From Chaetoderma sp. LZ-2023a (lineage: Eukaryota > Mollusca > Caudofoveata > Chaetodermatida > Chaetodermatidae): a DNA stretch of 64,000 nucleotides. This document shows positions 22,950 through 36,199 of this stretch, piece by piece (position 1 is the first letter of the stretch; each line of letters opens with the position of its first letter). Under the pieces are notes generated by a model. The model searched no databases. It saw only the letters and a list, made by a program, of their open reading frames with translations, and was not told the origin of the DNA. The translations under genes and the position numbers were made by a program. The stretch is taken from assembly GCA_034401795.1 (NCBI GenBank), contig CM067370.1, positions 66,523,188-66,587,187 of the forward strand, in the 5' to 3' direction.

Positions 22950-25830
22950 TCAGATTGTTCAGACTTTGTTCTACATAAAGTAGATAACGTTAGGTTTCAA
23001 AGTAAGATTGACACCATACATGTTTTTATTACGTCCTACCAAATTTGGTTAAAATCGGTCCAGAGGTTCTCAATAAGACATTTTAAAGTTCCCTTGGCTA
23101 TGGGAGTTTTTGGTAGAAAAAATAATCCAAAATGATAACCAAACTGTTTATCTGACAGCTTAGAGTGGCAAATTTGAAATCAACATACCCAAAAGACTAA
23201 AGAAAACAAATTTTGAATTCAAAATCAATAAAGAATTTCAATATGGATGTCAAAATGTTGAAATCTGATTGGTCGTTCGTGACTATGCTTCTTAATGTAC
23301 TAGCTTGAACAAATTAGAAGGCCCTTCATCCCTAATGATACGTCCCAAATTTCGGTCCGATCCCTTGTTTTAGTGAAAATTAATGTCATCCAAGATGGCC
23401 ATTGAAACATTTGGCCAAACGAGTTCCGTTGAACAAAACTGGTTCAGCTATTGCCCTAGATGATGTCTTAGGAGTTTTGCATTGATCCTCCAAGAGGTTT
23501 CGGAGATTTTTAAAGACACTTCTAAAAATCGGTGAAAGTCCAAAACAGCCGCCAGCTAATTGACTGATCATACATACCAGTATTCAACTAAACAAACTTG
23601 GGTCTCAATGCCCTAAGGATGCTTCCTCCTAAATATAATTGGAATTGGCCATGTGATTCTTGAAGACATTTTAAAACTTCCTATTGCTTTAGTATGGGAG
23701 TGTTTGTCCGGGGAAAAAATCCAAGATGACTGCCAAACCGTTTATCAGACAGTGGCAAAATTGAAATCAGCATACCCAAAAAGCTATATAATACCAACTT
23801 CAAAATAAAAGCAGAAATGTAGTTGCAATGGAACCATGAAGCTAGACTACGATTTTGCAATGAAAGCTTGACTTGAAACATACAATAAATATAGAAGGCT
23901 CATCAATACCCTTATCAGCAAGAGATTCAAGGGCCTGTAATGCTCACCTGGACCATTAGCATTTGAACCATTTGCATTTAAATACCGATAGGCATGATGG
24001 ATAACGTTTGAAAAATTAAATGTGGTCAACAAAGAAATTGACCAATGAAAATTCTCGTTTGATATGTTAAAGCTTACCATGATAGGGTCATTCACCCAGG
24101 TTGCGTTGACCTGGGGCCACTAATTAAGGAGTAATGATTTACTTTCAACCAAATTTGGATAAAATCCACCAAGCGGTTATGGAGGAGATACATTTTGATA
24201 ATTCGATACATTTTTCATAAAATTTGATTGTAAAAAAAAATTGACCCATTCAAATTCTGAACAGATGTTCTGGAGCCTACCGCGATAGCATCTGTCCAGC
24301 CAAGTTGGGTTGAAATCTGTCAAGCGGCTAATGATGTGTAGTGTCTTAACAATTTCCAGTAAATTTTTCATAAAATCTAAGATTTTTACCCAAAAGTATT
24401 AACCAATCTAAATTCTGCATACAAGTTCTGAAGCCTAGCCAAATAGGATCCTTCCAGCTAAAGAAAGTTGAAATCTGTCAAGCGGTAAATGATGGGTAGC
24501 GTTTTGACAATTTCCAGTAATTTTTTATAAAATCTAGGATTTTCACCAAAAAGCGATCAATCAAAATTCTGTATATACGGTGTGAAACCTAGTCCCCATT
24601 GTTGGTTACAGTATACCAAAAACTTGTGAAAATACAGCTCGGAATAAGCTTTTGTGACTGACTGACTGACTAAGAGGCAATGCGGTTTATTGAGCTGCTT
24701 CCCATAGCTAAAAATGTCACTGATATATAAGAAATTCCCAGAATTTCAAACGTGTGATGTTGCAGATTGCATACATGCATGGGATAGCACACCTCCATAA
24801 AGTTTCATTGAAGGGCCTGTGACACTCACCTGGAACATTAACATCTGAACCATTTGCATTTAAATAGACATGATGGATTAAATTCCAAATAAAATCCAAG
24901 ATAGGCACCAAAGAAATTGACCAATCAAAATTCTCGATTGATATTTTGAAGCTTAACGTCATAGGATCATTCCACCGTTGTTGAAATTGGGCCATTGATT
25001 AATGAGGATTACCGTTTTTAAATGGTTCCAGAAAATTTTCAGAAAATCAAATATGGCTGCCAACACAATGCCCAATCAAAACTAGAAAACGTTTTACACA
25101 GAGGCCCCTGCAATCACTGGAAATACCTTTCCCTATGTAGTAGGTAGCAATTTTTTTCACAGCATTTATATTATTAAAAATAAAAAATAAATAAAAATTT
25201 TAAAAAAACAAGGAAATTGACAAAAATTTGTTTTTGCATTAAAAAGCCAATTTTCACCCAAAATCTTGGACCTATAAAGGTGAATCCATCAAAAGGCACA
25301 TTTGCGCATAATAACTGAGGCATATACCAAGTGTCATTAAATTAGTTTAAGCGATTCTGTATGATATGATGCTTACGAAAAGATTGACAAAAATCACGAG
25401 TTTTTGCATTAAAAAGCCCATTTTCACACAAAATCTTGGACCTATAAAAGGTGAATCCTTCAACATCTACCCATCATAAAGAAGCCACCTGCCAAATTTC
25501 ATTAAATAATTTTAAGCGATTTTGTATGATTTTTTTCCAATCAAAATTCTTGTTAGAAGTGTTGAATCCTAGCAGCATAGATTTAGTCCACCCGTTTCAT
25601 TGAAATTGGGCCATTTATATTGGTGTTTCCAAGGATTTTCGGAAAATTTTGGTGGCTTCAACAAAAATGGACCAATCAAAAACTCAATAGAAGTTCTGGA
25701 GCCTACCACCATAGGATCCTTCCAGCCAAATTTGGTTGAAATCCGTCAAAACATAAAGGGAGATGCGATTTGACGGACGGATGGATGGATGACAGACGGT
25801 TGGTCACCATGGCATAAGCTCACTTGGCCC
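22950..25830. repeat. Dispersed degenerate repeat array (CCAATCAAAATTCTG family)
   Basis: The phrases GACCAATCAAAATTCTGTA, TTCCAGCCAAATT-GGTTGAA and AAATC-GTCAAGCGGTTAATGA recur every 100-200 bp, many times in 24000-25760. A related block lies at 32280-33010, including the lead-in GGTTGCA-TG-AACCATGAAGC shared by 23820 and 32310. Units are too diverged for an exact period. No coding signal. Confidence 0.7.
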
Positions 25831-26190
25831 TTCAGAGCAGGTTAGCTAATAAGGCAAATTAAAAACCTTACCAAATAAGGTTGGTAGTATCTCGGTAGCA
25901 GCAGGTGACACATGAAAAAGTAGGTTACACTGACCTACTTTTCTTACTCTACATAACTTACACCTACAATGCATGCATACACAGTTACTCTATATGAAAA
26001 TTTCTTCAAACTACAGTCTGGAATAAGCTTTGGACTGACTGTCTGACTGACAGACTAAGAGAAATGGTGGTTTTTTGACCGCTGATGGTAACAACGATAA
26101 CTGCCACGGTTGCTGGAATAAGGGATCTCTTATATTTCACTTTCTGCTACAGAGGCATGACAATAACAATGATTAAATACAATATGTCAT

Positions 26191-26405
26191 TTAACCCTTT
26201 CTTGACGAGTCCAACCAAAACCCACCTATTCAGTGGCCTTGAGGAATGTCCAATTGTGGGCGAAGATAAGACTATTTTTGACAATTTACCACAGGAATGA
26301 CTGGCTCGATAACCGAGCCAGTCATTCCACTGGTAAATTCTCAAAAATAGTCTTCTCTTCGCCCACAAATGGACATTTTATCAAACTTAGTCATTAAAGG
26401 GGTAA
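26191..26405. mobile_element. Foldback MITE, family B copy 1
   Basis: Starts TTAACCCTTTC and ends AAAGGGGTAA. Its core is an almost perfect inverted repeat: arms 26256-26308 and 26314-26366 around a 5-base loop, with GGAATGACTGGCTCG facing CGAGCCAGTCATTCC. TTAA flanks suggest piggyBac-type mobilisation. It lies downstream of the ERAL1 stop codon. Confidence 0.72.
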
Positions 26406-26480
26406 TAAGCTTGATGTTAGCACAGGTGTCATTGCAGCATTACTTTGCACATCTTTCTTATTACCTGTTGTATATACTCA

Positions 26481-26905
26481 TTAGCCCTTCTTATGTCAGC
26501 AGCGCCTCAAAGCGCTGAAAATGCTATTCATATGACTTAACCCTTTAATGGCCAATTTTCTAAGCCAGGTCAAGACAAAACTTTTTTTTTTAATTTACCA
26601 TTGAACTTTACAATTATAGTTTTCTGTTGTCCTGCAAATGGACATTCCTCAAGACCAGTGCATGACCATTAATGGACTACTGATCAATAAACTTAGGTCT
26701 TCGCTTAGTCAGTATTCATTAGCAGGCCAAGAGATTATTTTAGAAAATTTACCACTGGAATGACTGGCTCATTTACCATTCCAGTGGTTACTTTTCTAAA
26801 ATATTTTTCTCTTTTCCTGCAAATGAGCATTACCTCAAGATGACTGCAGATGCCATTTCGGCCGGACTGACCTTTAAAGGGTTAAGTTGACACAGGAAGG
26901 CTTAA
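26481..26905. mobile_element. Nested TTAA MITEs, composite copy 1
   Basis: The outer ends are TTAGCCCTTCTTATGTCA and TGACACAGGAAGGCTTAA, inverted relative to each other. Inside, a family B element runs from TTAACCCTTTAATGG (26537) to CCTTTAAAGGGTTAA (26885) with its stem near 26745-26810. One TTAA element therefore sits in a TTAA site of another. Confidence 0.65.
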
Positions 26906-27290
26906 CTGGTCCACATTAATTATTAGCCAATTAAAATGTCAAAATGTATTTCATGATCAGTCTGCAGAAAAAACTGTTAAATTAGAAAATTTAATAACTT
27001 TTTCAGTGATTACAATATGATAAAGAACAAATGAGAGGTTTATGCTGTTGTGATACATGCTGAATGTCATATACCGGAAGCTACACCTTTTGTTTTTTGC
27101 AAACAATTTGACAGACAGACAGACTTGCTACTGAGCCATAGTTAAATAATCAAGTTAAACATTTTGTGAGATGGTGGAAGGCATACTGATGTTCATTTTG
27201 AAAAAGATTCTGCTGTCATAAACAGCCACATTTCTTCAAAACAATCATCAGTGAACTAAGTAACACATAATGACCACAGTAGAGCTCGCA

Positions 27291-27450
27291 TTAACCTTTC
27301 AACAAGACAAACAGACAGGAAAATTTCTTTACAATTTAAGAATTATCCTAATGAAAATTTTAAAATTACTTTGACCGGAAAGGAACATCTTCCAGTCAAA
27401 TTATTTTCAAAATACTCAGTAGATTTACTGTAGGGTTTCCGGATTGGCAA
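27291..27450. mobile_element. Foldback MITE, family A, partial
   Basis: Begins TTAACCTTTCAAC. It has the family A inverted arms (AAAATTTTAAAATTACTTTG and CAAATTATTTTCAAAATACT). The right terminus is decayed. Confidence 0.5.
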
Positions 27451-28029
27451 AGTTAGTAGTGTTAGAGAGATTACAAGGTTTTTTGTGTAAATTGGGTATT
27501 ATGGGGATCATCGCAGTGTCAGAACGATTTTGGTGTGACAAACGCGGTATTTATACTAACCCTAATCCTGTGGCATCAATTCTCACTCGGGCATGTGAAT
27601 CTGTGTAAAAACTAACTGCATAAGTACCTTAACTGGCAATCAGAGAGGATATTAACTGTTAGTCCAGTCTCATATGGCAGTTGTGCTATGAGGAAAACAA
27701 AGTAATCTGCATAGATGGGCCACTATTAAATTAACATGTGATGTCTGCTGGAGTGATGCGGGGTACGGTTTGGTGAAAGATTTGCGTGTGTGCGGATGCA
27801 GGCTCTAATATCTGTAGTGAATATGATCTGATATTGACAAAGATAGAGCATGAATGGCATCTAGAAAATAAAGTCCAATCAAACAAAATAACATGTAATC
27901 TTGTAGATTTTGATGTACCTATATTCTTATTTTCCTTAGACAACATTAACACCAATTCGTACTAGCAAACACTGATTGGGTGTGCGGTGGGGTGGGTGGG
28001 GGGGGGGGGTAGTATTTTCACACTAGTGA

Positions 28030-28164
28030 TCATTTTGGTTTCGTATACTGATGCTTGACTAGTAGTTTGAGCTTGACATCACTGCGGAATGTGTTCATCA
28101 AGGACTGGCGAGCCTCCTCCGCAATGCTTCCTACTGTCTTACCACCGGGACCAATCACCATTTT
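28030..28164 (-). CDS. ERAL1: ERAL1 last coding exon: KH loop and C-terminus
   Basis: 135 nt from TTGTAG to the TGA at 28030-28032. Encodes KMVIGPGGKTVGSIAEEARQ and SLMNTFRSDVKLKLLVK; IGPGG is the GXXG RNA-binding loop of KH domains. A clear poly(A) signal was not picked out downstream. Confidence 0.9.
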   Translation of the reverse strand, partial: KMVIGPGGKTVGSIAEEARQSLMNTFRSDVKLKLLVKHQYTKPK

Positions 28165-31100
28165 CTACAACAGAAAACACAAACTTTCTACACACGCTTT
28201 TCTTACTAAACACATAACACTTGTGGTTATCGCCAGTGAAGATGACATCTGGTCAACCAGATGAAAATAATTTTACAGAATGTGATTCAATGTGTTTCTG
28301 CTAAGGGAGGGAGAGGCGGTGTAGGGTAGGCTTGCACGATTATCTGATATTATCGAAAATCACGATTTTTTACGTTATGATTTAGAAAAAAAATATCAAA
28401 ATATCGCAAAAATTTTACTGCCACGCCATATTCTGCTTATTTGTCATGTGTTTGTAGCGTAGCCTTCTATTACGGCAAGCTGTTCAATTTATTTCCAAAA
28501 CAACATCTTTGCGAGAGGGGTTGCTTATATTATGAATAGGTCATGAAAAGGTTGGACGTTTATTCTTTAAAATTGTTTAAAAAGATGGACTATAATACAA
28601 AAATTTAATGCAATTTAACGGTACAATTTCTTGCCACCGTACTGTATACCTCAAAACCATGATCACGTGAGTGAAATTATTACCTGGGACAGTATAAATA
28701 TTGTATATTTCTTAATAAGCATGGTTTATACAATCTAAATTAATCCTAAATTTGACAATAAATGGCGTCGCGAAAATATATAAATCACGTGATATTGCTT
28801 GCGCTCCTGTTTTTGGAGGCGAGAGGTGGTGCGTTCGCAAATGTGACAGCTAAATGAGACGGTATACACGCTTTAGCCAGCAAGGTGAACTCTATGAGAT
28901 GTTTCTGAAGACCAACTATTATTAGTAAAATATATAAATCACATGCTATTGCTCGTTCTCCTGATTTTTTGAGGCGAGAGGTGGTGCGTTCACAAATGTG
29001 AAAGCTAAATGAGACAGTATACATGCTTTAGCCTGCAAGGTGAACTATCCGAGATGTTTCTGAAGGCTAACTATTATTAGTAAACGGGTACCCGGTAAAT
29101 GCCGATCAGATCTAAACGTTAAATATCTATGGATCTAAAGTGCATTCCTAATATCACGACACTTGTACATTTTCACAAACACGATATGAAATGTCAAATT
29201 TTTATGTAATAAACGATGATTACAGAGTACGCATTATTTAGGTTGTCCACGGTAATAATTTCCCTCCCGCAATGATGGACAGGTTATACAATAAGGCAAG
29301 GTGTAAGGCGTCAAAAATTTATACCAGGAAATTGTGTCCTATTTTCGTGTTATTAACGATAGTTCTTTAGCATCTTGGTGACTGGATTTAAAGTTTTTGT
29401 TAAACTTTACTAATTAGAAGTCATATTCGGTTAAAACTGATGAAAACTCATAGCGAAGCCGATATGTCAACACAAGCCAAACTGTGCAGTCCAACTCAAT
29501 CCAAGACCAATTCACACTGTGAATTCATATACCATAAAATGGGTTATACGATATATCGAAATATTGCGATTTTCTCACTACGATATATCGCGATACATCC
29601 TTGGCCAATATCGTGCAAGCCTAGTGTACGGAAGGGGATGGAAAGTGAGAGGGAGGGAGAGAAAAATGGAGTGATGGGAGAGAAAGAGTGACCGTACAGG
29701 CGCATGAAAGTGATTTCAGAAATGTGACATATATGTGGAAACCAGACGAAACCAGTTCATCCCTGAAATCAGTGTCTTAATTTCACAGCAAATATAAATA
29801 TATAGATGAAAAAGAAGACATTGAATTTGTAGATGGAATTGATGGACCTGCAGCACAAAAGTTACTCAACGATTGACCAGATGTGAGCAGTACAATCGTT
29901 AATCAGTAAACAAACATTCTAAACTTCCAAGACTGTTAATATACATTGCCAATTTATTAGGAAAGTGAAGAAATAAATCTGCATTCTGAAGTAGACAGGT
30001 TAACACAAACCTTAATATTCACCAGTCAAATGGTTAATTGGTAGGAACAACTTTCACCAAATTTCTTTTCAAAATATACAAATGATATCGTTAACCTTTA
30101 CAATCAGAATCAGAGGCGAGTGAAGCAGTATTCATCTCTAAAGGGTATAATAAATGATTGCCCATTCAGCTCCAAAAAAATCATAATAGAATTTTAAGAA
30201 ATATTCAAAGTTGGTGAGCATTTAATCTCTGATGACCTAATTAGTTAAGTGATTTGCTTGGAAAAAACATACGATAACTTTAGAAGAAACATTCTCTGTG
30301 GTCATCTGCTAGTCTATTATGATCATATCAAAGGTTATGTCAAATTTTCCCCCGAAAACTTGATGCTTTGCTATGTTATCCTGATGCGAACTGGAGTGTC
30401 AGTTGAGTTATGTCAAATGTTGTTACCTCTTCCACTTAATATGGTTGAGTTTGTTGTGGGCCTTTTAAATTTAACTTTTCAACGTAACTAAATTATAAAC
30501 ATAGTACGTCAAAGTTATCACATGGTAAGACAAATAATTTTTAAAGAGGACATTGAAAGCCCTTAGAAACATGTAGTGAATGCGTGTGTGCGTGCAAGGT
30601 AGGCCCCTCTCTTCCATGGATTAATGGTGATTTAATCAAACACATGGAACACACAGGATTGACCCTTTCAACAACAAAAGCCTGAAAAAGTATATTCTTT
30701 ACGATTTAAAACGTAATCTGCTGAATATTTTGAAATTAATTTGACTGGAAGGCGTTGATGCCTAAGGCAACAACGGCTTCTAGTTAAAATAATTTCAAAA
30801 TATTCAACAGTTTTCCTGTATGGTTGCCTTGAAAATGAGATATTAGGAATTCATCGGTCAAAGGATTAAGCCCGCTATGCCGTGTTAGGTTCTGTTACCT
30901 GATGTCGTGTGTTACTGCAGAGAATATTAATGACCATATGTAGAACACCTGTCTCATCGACTTCCCAGTACACAACATCCTAGACAAGGCAGAAAAAACC
31001 CCAGTTTTCTATATAGAGAACAGCTTAGCACACTAGAATACATTGATCAGAGTTGCATAAATTATTTGACCTAATTATTTAAATTAACTGATTTATTTAA

Positions 31101-34100
31101 TATCTAATCACTTCAGTAATAATACTGACTAATCATGCATGGCTTTGTAATCAACACGTATTACAAGGCAGCATCACCCTTTTAAAGATTTCTTCCTATT
31201 TCCGAACATAATTTGAAAGCGTCATGGTTTGTAATTCCGTTTGAAGCATGGGAACAATACAATTTTTAAGTTGTTGGCAAGCATAGCTAAAATTTTACAA
31301 ATAATTTTTTCTAATTTCTGCTAATTCTATGGATCAAAATGTTAGTTCGATAGAATATGCTTTGAAAAAGCAGTATGATCAAATGGCGCATAAGAACTTC
31401 TAGAAAAGACATTTAAAAATTAATTAAACAATTATTAATTCATTCGTCTAATAGAATTGGTGGATAAGTGGGAAAACATATATCAAGTATATGATTTATT
31501 AAAATCACATTGGCAAAACTTGTGTCCTTGCTCAGAAATGAAAATACTATTATTAGCAAAATTGATTGTGACTTTTTTTTCCCCAAACTTATAGGCTTCG
31601 TGCTCAACCCAGTATCCAAAAAGAAATAAAACAGCACATGCTCACAGTGCTCAGACTGCATAAATCCACAAGATGTTTTGCCTAGAATCTATTCACCTCT
31701 GAAAAGGTCGCCGCCATATGATATGTTAAATATTATTAACCCTTTTACCGATGAATTCCTCATCTCGTTTTCAACGCTACCATACAGGTAAACTGTTGAA
31801 TATATTGAAATTAATTTGACTGTAAGCCGTCAAAGTGATTTCAAAATATTAAACAGAATTAAGTTTTATATAGCAAAGAATACTTTTTCAGGGATTTGTC
31901 GGTGAAAGGGGTAATCACCACAATTTATTATTCTCAAGATGCAAATAAGATGAATATTCAATAAAGTGACACTAACCAGATCTATGTTATATGGAATCTC
32001 CTGAGGCAGTACATCCATCAGCTTTTCCCATATGCAAAGCTTTGCAATTTCTAATGGCTCCTGATCAGTTACAAGGCTACTGTGATAAATCCAATCGCCT
32101 GGCTTTGCACATTCAAACAAATAATTCTGAAATGTATTTAGCAACAATAATTCTAACAAAGATTAGGGATTTAATGCAAACACATGAATGCATAGACACC
32201 TGCCCATAAAATGCACACATGTCAGAGTAACTAGATGATATAATTACAAAACCCACCGTCACGACAGCCAATATTGAAACTCTATTGTGTAGAAACAAGA
32301 ACCAGAAATGTGGTTGCAGTGCAACCATGAAGCTCGACTTTACGACTTTGATGAAGCTTGACTTCAGACATAAGAAATAAATATAGAAGGCCTTATCACC
32401 AAGAGGTCCATGGGCCTGTAATGCTAACCTGGCCTATTAGGATTTGAACCATTTACATTTAAATACCGGTAGACATAATGGATAATTTTCGAAAAAATGC
32501 AAGATGGCCACCAAAGAAATTGGTAAATTTTTCATAAAATCTAATGTTTTCACCAAAAAACTTGACCAATCAAGTCTGTATAAGTTCTGAAACATATTCC
32601 CATAAGGTCCTTCCAGCCAATGCTGAAATCTGTCAAGCGGTTAATAATGAGTAGAGTTTTGACAATTTCCGGTAAATTTTTCATAAAATCAAAGATTTTC
32701 ACAACAATAAATTGACCAATCAAAATTCTGTATACATGTTCTGAAACCGAAAGCATTAGGGTTCTTCCAGACAAATTAGGTTGAAATATGCCACGCCAGT
32801 AAATTTTTCATAAAATCTAAGATTTTAACCCAACAGTGACCAATCAAAATTCTGTATACAAATTCTGAAGCTACCCCATAGGGACCTTCCAGCCAAATTA
32901 GGTTGAAATCCGCCACTCGGTTAATGAGGCGTAACATTTTTAAACAAAGGTTGAGGGATGGATGGCGGATGACAGACGGGCGCCTTGCATATCGGTGACC
33001 TGGACCTTTGGACCTAAACATCATTGTGTGATACTGTGTCATTATAAGGAGGCATGTGTCCAAGTTTAGGTCCAGTATGCTAAACCAAACCCGAGATATA
33101 AACACAAAAGTAAAAGCTAAACGCAAATTGGACAACGCCACTGCTGCTGCCGCCGCCGCTGGACGACGTGCAGGGTATTGCAATAGCTCGTTTGACTTCG
33201 TAAAGTCGAGCTATAAATTAAATCTTTTTTGCAGTCAAGTCACTGACAATTTAAGCCTCTATCTCACCACCATATGAAATACTTCTTCCTCTCTGTAAGA
33301 TCAAGCCATATATATAATATTATTAAAACAGATTTGGAAGAAATTGGCTTATTATGTGTCAAATGGAAAGTTCCATTTTTTTACCCCAATAGTAATACAC
33401 TTCTTCCCAGATCCTTGAACAACCGAACAATAGACGCATCAATTTCTAGCTATGCCCCTCCTATTTCTAGCTAAGCTCCGTCAACTTTTTATGTGTGCTG
33501 GAATCAATTTGAAACTTTGAAACCTAAATCCCAGAACCTATAATTCAAGGTAAATATACAGGTAAGCTGTTAAATATTTTGAAACTAGTTTGACTGGAGA
33601 CAGTTGCTGTTGTAGCAACAGTTCCAAGTCAAATTAGTTTCAAAATATTCAACAGAATGTTGAATAAATTGTTAATTCACCAACAACATAAAATTTGTAG
33701 ACTTTCATGACAGACCTTTTGATTGTCATGACAGAGCTACGTCATTTAGATTGTGAGGTTAGATAACATGTGATGTATTTGATGACACATTGATAGTTAC
33801 AGAATGCAAAACAAACTCTGAACACATGCAAATAATGGATTTCTTCCTAAACCCAGGCTAAATATACACATGAGGTTTCATTAATGTACTTCCAGTAAGA
33901 GTAAGAATTCTTCGTATCTTCTCTGTATTATGCATGACGTGTAATACTCCTCTGTATTACTATTGTATGATATTTACAACATAGTTTCAGTTTAACCCCT
34001 CTTGTGTCACCAGCGCCTCCAAGCGCTCAAAATGCTACTTTTATCAATTAACCCTTTCATTTGTCAAGATTTTAAAACAAAATTCAAGTATTCGCTCAGT

Positions 34101-36136
34101 GAATGACTATTTGCTGGCCAAGAAAACTGGTCTTTTTTGTAAATTTACCACTGGAATTTAGGAAAATATTTTTTAAAGAGTTTACCGACATGGCGATTAT
34201 AAGGTTAATCGGCTATGAAATCTAAATTTTTGCTTAGTCAGTGTCCATTTGCAGGCCAAGAGAGGCTTATTTTTGAGAATTTACCACTGGAATGACTGGC
34301 TCGGTAACCTAGTCATTCCAGTGGTAAATTTTCAAAAATAGTCTTCTCTTGACCTGCAAATAGACAGACCTCAAGCCTACTGCAAATATGGTGTTACCAT
34401 TATAATGACAAGTTGACACAATATAACATTGTTTTAATCGTTTCATTTTCACAGAGCCTGAATGCAATCATGGTATGGAAAAAACATGTAAACTTTTATA
34501 AACCCTTTTTCCGCTGAATTAGCCCATATCTCATTTTTGAGCAAACATACAGGAAAACTTGAATATTTTGAAATTATTTTGGCTGGAAGCTGTTGTTGCC
34601 TGGGGCAGTAATGTCTTCAAGTCAAGTTAATTTCACAACATTCAACAGAATAAAACTTATATTGTAAAGAATCTACTTTTTCAGGGATTTGTCGATGAAA
34701 TGGTTAAGATTGGATACGCTCTTGATGACTTAAATGCTCATTGAGAAAGTTAAACATTCTTCTAATTCTTACTGCACAATAAACTAAGTCCCAACCACAT
34801 AAAATATGGGAAAAATATGAAAATCATTTTCATTATGATGGAGACTGGATGCCGTGATGTGTGTAATGTTTTATTAGATCGGATAAGCCCTTGAGGAATC
34901 AAAAGAAATCTGCAGATGTCTCACGTGAGACGATGAAAGAAGCCCTCCAAGAACTCATCACCCTCATCCTCTAAGGACTTACCACCATCGTACTCTAAGT
35001 ACTCATCTCCCTCGTCCTCTAAGGACACAGATGAGAGAAAATGAACCCCTGAGAAACTGAAGGCTAAGAAAGCGAAGAAGCGGGAGAAGAAACGAACACC
35101 GTAGAAATGACCAGCATAGCAATTATAATTATAATCAACATATGAGTCCGTGCCTGCATCATGTATTGATGACCCAGAGTACGGGAACGCAGGCCCAAAA
35201 ACATCTGTCTGTTTATTTGTTTGTTTACTTTTGCTCTCTTTCTCTTTCTCTCTTTTTCTTTCAGAGCCAGTGCCGGTGCCCCGATGCGGTTACGAACCCA
35301 ACAATGACAGGCTGGTAGAGAGACAGAAGGAGGACCAGGACGGATAACTGACCAACATAACAACAGACGGGTTTGCCAGCCGACGGGCCGCGAGGGACAT
35401 GGATGTGTGTCCATGTCAATCGTGGACCGTCGGTAGGTATGTTCGTCTGTCGAACGGACTGACAAACTGACCAACAAACGAACAGACTGACGGACAATTC
35501 TGGGCACAGCAAGCTGCTGGAGTACGCTTAAGCAATGTACTTGGCCCCGCTTGCTCAGTCTTCTCGGATGGGACTTTAAACTGAGGTCCCGTCATACAGT
35601 GCTCATCACTGTATGAATGTGAGTTAGGGCTAGGTAGGCTTGAAATTTTGGCATAGTCAAAGTAAACCAGATGCTGAATGGATTCGTCCTCGGACGGAAT
35701 CAAGAAACATACGGATTACATAATCAAAACCAAATTGTTAGAATTAGAATCTTTCGGACATTTTCCATGAGTCTAGGGAGGGATGCAACCCGGATGGCTG
35801 ATTGAGTTCATCCTCGGATGGACGCAATCATCATACGGGATGCCCAAACAATCCAAATCAAAGTGCTCGCTGGTGCCTGCTCGGATGATGACCCTAAAGA
35901 CCCCACACTCCCTGAAAGGGGCCGAGAGGTCTCTGACCTAAAGCTCCCCCCCCCCCCCCCCCACCAGGGTACATCAGGTCATGTGACTGCATGCAACCCC
36001 CCCCCCCCCCCACCCACCTACCCCCTCCCCACCCCCGTTAGGCCCTCACCACCCCCCCATGCCCAAGTATGAGGAGCAACAGACAAGAACACTATGTGCC
36101 ATCTTCAACATGAGACAAAATCGAGAGACAGCTATC

Positions 36137-36199
<63 letters not shown>

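Noticed and set aside
35064-35507. 147-codon minus-strand frame
   Set aside because: Composition is biased, there is no recognised domain, and the other strand is equally open; no support for a gene.
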